A stretch of 6,802 nucleotides of DNA. Source: JANXVV01 sp038230975. GTDB lineage: Bacteria; Planctomycetota; Phycisphaerae; Tepidisphaerales; Tepidisphaeraceae. The stretch covers positions 1 through 6,802 of the forward strand of contig JBBRMF010000278.1 of NCBI GenBank assembly GCA_038230975.1. Direction: 5' to 3'. The position numbers and the translations under genes are program-made. Positions 6,802 through 6,802 of the stretch are shown here, piece after piece. The notes below the pieces were generated by a model, which made no database searches, was not told the DNA's origin, and saw only the letters and a program-made list of their open reading frames with translations. Within the stretch, counting starts at the first letter, position 1. Each line of letters begins with the position of its first letter.

Positions 6802-6802
6802 A

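Overview
The window looks like a piece of a Planctomycetota (or closely related PVC-superphylum) chromosome. The main reason is the first gene, a C-terminal fragment of the large PVC-type dehydrogenase/heme-binding CxxCH protein, a family typical of Planctomycetes and Verrucomicrobia. A long RNase HII/HIII-like protein, a single-domain STAS protein and a secreted discoidin-containing glycosidase fit that setting. No phage, transposase, CRISPR or defence gene is visible.

Layout, left to right. (1) Positions 1-2438, plus strand: the dehydrogenase fragment, with beta-propeller end, HEAT-like helical region and C-terminal cytochrome c domain. It is open at the left edge. (2) Positions 2478-2504: an 11-bp perfect hairpin between convergent transcripts, probably a terminator. 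(3) Positions 2513-2586, minus strand: tRNA-Asp(GTC) with a good promoter behind it. (4) Positions 2651-3637, plus strand: an RNase H type 2 family protein, divergent from the tRNA. (5) Positions 3729-4055, plus strand: a 108-residue STAS-domain protein with a clear Shine-Dalgarno site. (6) Positions 4058-6595, minus strand: a secreted glycoside hydrolase of the MGH1/six-hairpin type with two tandem discoidin (F5/8 type C) domains. Its stop lies 2 nt from the STAS stop. (7) Positions 6714-6801: a perfect 33-bp inverted repeat around a 22-nt centre, reaching the right edge.

The genes do not form an operon or an obvious joint system. Each appears to be its own transcription unit: two housekeeping genes (tRNA-Asp and the RNase H-like protein), one small regulator, and two exported proteins concerned with respiration and glycan use. 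The exported pair suggests a polymer-degrading heterotroph, but nothing in the window ties them to one pathway.

The least explained signals are the terminal inverted repeat, the unusual architecture of the RNase H-like protein, and two genes whose best -10 boxes lie only 7-8 nt before the ATG with no Shine-Dalgarno, which hints at leaderless transcripts. I did not find convincing evidence of a new multi-gene system.
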